A program made the translations under genes and the position numbers. The notes beneath the pieces are model-generated. The model did not search any database and was not told the DNA's origin. It saw nothing but the letters and a program-made list of their open reading frames with translations. Shown here in pieces: positions 59,990-64,000 of a stretch of DNA of 64,000 nucleotides (position 1 is the first letter of the stretch; every line of letters begins with the position of its first letter). The stretch comes from Prosapia bicincta (lineage: Eukaryota > Arthropoda > Insecta > Hemiptera > Cercopidae): assembly GCA_036971475.1 (NCBI GenBank), contig JBAIZL010000005.1, forward strand, positions 173,000,386-173,064,385, read 5' to 3'.

Positions 59990-61990
59990 TTTTTTATTCT
60001 GCGTTGTTAAACTAGTATTTTTACCTAACTATTTGCAACAAATATACGGCAAGAATGAATTTGATAATCAAAAAGAATAAAATAGTTCTCCTATCATAAG
60101 CTAAACGATTGTTGAATTAAATATTACCGTTAGAAAACATTACTTTTATTTCTAACCAAACCTAACAGAACCGGGTATTTCATTGCTACATTTTAAAATA
60201 GCAATAAAGTAGTTTAATGTAGGCCTAGAGTAAAATATAGATATCTTTTACTAACAAACCTGCAATTATACAGTTTCGTGTGTAAATTGAGGTTATGTTT
60301 GTACTTTTGAGAAATTATAAACAATTTGCCAAATAAAAAAAGAAACTTTTTTCTTATTTATAATGTATTTTTTTATTAACATTTGTGTAACAAAACGTAA
60401 CGGTCTTTTTCCAGTATTAGCTACATTATATTTATTACAAAGATTTCGTGATTTTCATTCCCTTGAAGCCGGGAAACTTACCATCGTTATATATTTTGAT
60501 TACACACATTTTGAAATGGGAAAACAAGGGTTTCTATGTTTCTGAGGAAGTGTTTGTTTGTGTTTATAGTATACAAATATTTTTGTTTTTCAAAACAATC
60601 TAATCTCTATTATTTACCAGAAATGTAACACTAAATCGACCTTAACCAAGCATGGAACCCCCACAGAGCGAATTTGTCTAATTATATCCATAATGGTAGG
60701 AGATGTTTTGCGTCTAAAAGAGGAAACTTTTCTGCTGTCAAATTTCCCCGTACGTCAGAGTTACATATCTAGAACAGATGTAAATGTTGCTCTGTCCTTG
60801 GTAAACAATGCGCGGATACGGGCCTGTAAGAGGTCAGCGAAGTTCAACGAATTTATTAAAAAATCCACTATTTTGAATATCAGCATGGATTTGCATTTTA
60901 AATTGATTATTCAATTTCTTAAGGTTTTACTTGATTAAATGATTACAAAACATCATATGCCCAGTTTACATCCAATATCGAAAATATGATTTTGAATTAC
61001 GTAGGAATTAAAAACTATAAACAATAATTAAGTTTTAGGATTTAAGGTACAAATGAAAACATCTTTATTTATTTATGCCGTGTGATTCAGTTTCCTTTAG
61101 CAAAACGTAAGTTAAGGAATGGAGTAAATATAAATATTACAGAAAATAAAGGGTAGTTAATTACTGGATGCGTTGACATGACCGCACACTTGGTTGTATC
61201 AGCTGTCTACCAGGAAAATTGCTTTCAGATTGTTACTTAAATTCTAATAAAGCTTAATAATTTTATTAAATTTTCTAAAATAAAAAAGTCATGAGAAGGA
61301 ATGGATGTATGTTAGACAATTTGTTATTGTGTTTCTATGAGCGTGTAGTAAATTAATTTTGAGCAGTTTTACACTTCAGCTAAATGTTTACAATCGATTT
61401 TCAAGTTTCGTTAAGGATAGAATGAAATTAAATCGATATTGAGCTTTATCTTTTGAAGTAACAACTATTTTAAAATAGTTATTAGGAATTCTTGTAATTT
61501 TAATGTTTAGTCAAAAATAAAAACAAAAAACCAATAATTTTATTTATAATACCAAAATAAACAACAATAAAAGAAAAAATAATTATGTTCAAGATATATA
61601 TTTAATACAAAATTGCCTTGTATAGGCCTATATTTCATTCATAGTATCTTTAGAGACAAAATCGTTATCTCTCAACATGTTAATTAAATGCAAGTTAGGC
61701 AGCGAGAAAATAATGTGAAAAGGTCCGACCAGGCGAAAAATTCTAGTGAACTGTCAAGTAAAGCAAAACATCGAAATTCCAGTATTAGTCATGAAAACCA
61801 GCACATCAAGATCATAGTAAGGATCAAGTGAAGAAGCATGTCCAGATTCCAGTAAGACTTGTCTAAAAGAGCGCAATAAAACTATTGTAACAAGAAATAA
61901 ATTTTTTGATTATTTAGTGTTATTGTTGTGTTGGTTTATTTATCTTATGCATTATTTAAAATCTTCCAATTACATATAAATGTACGCCCC
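59990..61990. other. unannotated AT-rich stretch
   Basis: No confident gene. Near 61750-61865 two loosely similar phrases (TCAAGTAAAGC... and TCAAGTGAAGA..., both followed by ATTCCAGTA) suggest a small tandem duplication. The open frame at 60693-60938 has no known domain. Confidence 0.4.
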
Positions 61991-61994
61991 CTAC

Positions 61995-62190
61995 ATTATT
62001 AGCATTATCAAAGACTATGAGTTCGTTAACACGTCTTCTTGAAAACCAAAGCAATTGAAATTTAGTTTTCAAGAGGATAAATAAATTATGTAAACGGATG
62101 TGTTAACATCTTTACGAGGATGTGTTAACGGTCATAGACTTTGATAATGCTACAAACGTAGCTGGCGAAATGTTTAACTACATTATTGTT
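61995..62190. mobile_element. palindromic element with UUGAUAA motif
   Basis: Left arm AGCATTATCAAAGACTATGA (62001-62020) and right arm about TCATAGACTTTGATAATGCT (62132-62151), with GTTAACAC/GTGTTAAC inside; centre about 75 nt, itself with a GTTTTCAAG/CTTGAAAAC inverted repeat. The right arm continues TTGATAA, T, GCTAC/GTAGC, GGC, GAAATG, hammerhead-like but with extra bases before GAA. Confidence 0.55.
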
Positions 62191-62199
62191 TATGCATTG

Positions 62200-64000
62200 T
62201 TACTTTGAACAAATAATGGAAACAAAAATGTTTCAAAATCAATTCCTACTTTCCACAACAAAAAAAATTCATTTTACTTACTTCTAATTAAATAATTACA
62301 AATAATATATATAAAATAACATTCACTATGCGTTAAAACAGCTGTTCTACCACATAACCTAAAATCAGCTGGTTTATGTACTTTATCCCTTATTTTATGA
62401 CACACACAAAAAATAAGTATTTTAAATATGGTAGTGAGCCTTATAAATTGGTTTAGTAAATTTCAAAAAGTTACTCGAATTTATAGATTTACCGATATGC
62501 AATTTAACCCATGTTATATTTGACTGTTTAACTGTTTTTTTTTACTGTTGAGACATAACATTTCAACAAATGCTTGTATCAATATTTATAGCTAAATATG
62601 GACGAGTGTTTTTTTTCCTAAGTAGTATTTGAGCTGGCTTTTTAAATTGGAGGATAAATAATAAACGAACACAAATTCACAATTTTTTATTTTAGATTAA
62701 TATAATATAATTTGGGAGTTGATATTATTTCTATTGGTTTTATTTTATTTAGAGTTTACATTAGATCTTTAATAATTATGGCTATTTCGATGGTTAAGTT
62801 TAATAATAATCATTATTAATTTTATTGTTTTTAATTACTATATAATTATTATTCTTGTTTGTATCTTTTAGTTTTATTACGTATTCTGTGTTTTATTGTT
62901 GTTTTTTTAATCTTGTTTGATTTCTACGCTTTTTAAAATTGTTGTTCAGGGTTATCAACCTGAACAAAATTGGGTGATCAACCTACAAAACTTGTAATAG
63001 TTTCCATGTTTATATATTGTGAATAAATAGTGACTTCATTGAAGATAGTTGCATAAGTTATTGAAACGCGTGTGCGAATTTACTTGTTTATAATTGTGAG
63101 ATAGTATTAACTAATTTATGATTCTTTTCATGTTAAATTTTTTATTCTTTAAGTCTTTTTCCTGTGAAATTACACCATTCCGCAAAAGCATCATTAAAAG
63201 GTTGTCGCGTTGAAATTGTAAATATAAACTTTAAATGAATGCATACAGTACATTTAAAACTGCACTTAAATATTTAACTACTAATTAATTTACAGTGTTG
63301 CCGGCTGTTAAATTTGTCAACGAAACACTGAATACAGCCTAACATGAATACCAAGACATTTAAACAACAATGTATTTTTATATGTGATTACTAACTATGA
63401 AATAAAGCTTCCTTGCTACCAACTGCCAGAACTTAAAACAAAAAATGCCTCATTCTGAATACGAACGGGGAGTATTTAACATTATATTCAATTATCAGTG
63501 TTACCAGAGTTCCTGATTGCAATTCAAAATAAACGTCTCACAAAAAACATTCAAATTTCTATTGATTCGTAATTAAAACTGTAAATTTTATTAAAAAAAG
63601 AATGGTTACTTTTAATGTAACAATGCAAAGTTATTTTCTACGACGAATATTTCGACTTTATTTCCCATTGAGTAGACTGAATCAGTTAAACATATCCACA
63701 CTGAACGTATGAAGACTTGCAGCGGGCATTGTTGCAATAGTTCTGCTTATTGAGATGCGCTAGTCTGTAACTCCGGGTTATAGAGGTTAATTACGTTGAA
63801 CTTTCAGTTACTGAGGACTGCAAAGCCGAAACTTTCGTTTTAGTAGGTCTAAACAGGTTAGTGGGCTAATATTGTCCAAAACAATAAAAACTTTGGTTTA
63901 TTTATGATTCTGCTTCATAGAATTAGCGCTGTAAGAGGAGAAATTCCTATTATTATAAGCGCCTCTTATGACGGATTGTCGATATTCTAAGGTACGAGTT
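62200..64000. other. unannotated AT-rich stretch
   Basis: No confident feature. CTGAGGA at 63811-63817 followed by C, a GC/GC mini-stem, GAA and ACTTTCGT is weakly hammerhead-like (see findings). Confidence 0.4.

Noticed and set aside
61704..61865. Candidate terminal exon with downstream AATAAA
   Set aside because: The frame gives no conserved-looking protein and the AATAAA occurs by chance often in AT-rich DNA; the segment looks like a small duplicated phrase instead.

Overview
This is a strongly AT-rich, repeat-laden stretch of animal nuclear DNA. I found no host protein-coding exon, rRNA or canonical tRNA that I can defend. Everything recognisable is a mobile element, a relic of one, a satellite or a microsatellite. 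The retroelement families (an I/jockey-like LINE with an RNase H domain, GIY-YIG Penelope-like elements, a Tigger/pogo transposon, tRNA-derived SINEs) point to an invertebrate, most likely an arthropod and perhaps an insect. That placement is an inference from element families, not from a host gene.

Layout. 0-5.4 kb: AT-rich DNA with two palindromic elements. 5.4-8.7 kb: a Tigger element with 25-bp terminal inverted repeats and TA target duplication, a broken transposase, and a 5'-truncated Penelope-like element (PLE) inserted in it antisense. 9.4 kb: a palindrome with two ribozyme-like motifs. 15.0-15.8 kb: a 364-bp tandem duplication. 17.3-18.7 kb: a satellite of about 158-172 bp. 22.6-24.0 kb: three more PLE-derived pieces. 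24.2-25.5 kb and 36.9-38.4 kb: two dead, 5'-truncated copies of one LINE family. 26.6-32 kb: CA arrays, minisatellite, a hAT-like MITE, a 71-bp satellite and two SINEs. 40.7-41.5 kb: a 44-bp satellite with a six-unit higher-order repeat. 50-53.7 kb and 57.3-57.7 kb: a dense cluster of palindromic PLE-derived elements set in (TA)n arrays, one of which encloses a 129-bp higher-order array.

The most interesting signal is a set of small motifs that fit the type I hammerhead ribozyme plan. Each has stem I, a CUGANGA-like core, a hairpin stem II, GAA, a very short self-complementary stem III, an NUH cleavage triplet, and the other half of stem I. At least six sequence-distinct families occur here. 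Stems I-III differ in sequence between families yet still pair, which is covariation-like evidence. All share one extra nucleotide between core position A9 and stem II. Nearly all lie in head-to-head inverted pairs that read outward. Two families lie directly 3' of recognisable PLE GIY-YIG endonuclease sequence, which ties the motif to PLE terminal repeats. PLE-borne hammerheads are known in many eukaryotes; the diversity, the palindromic packaging and the (TA)n association in one window are what deserve a second look.
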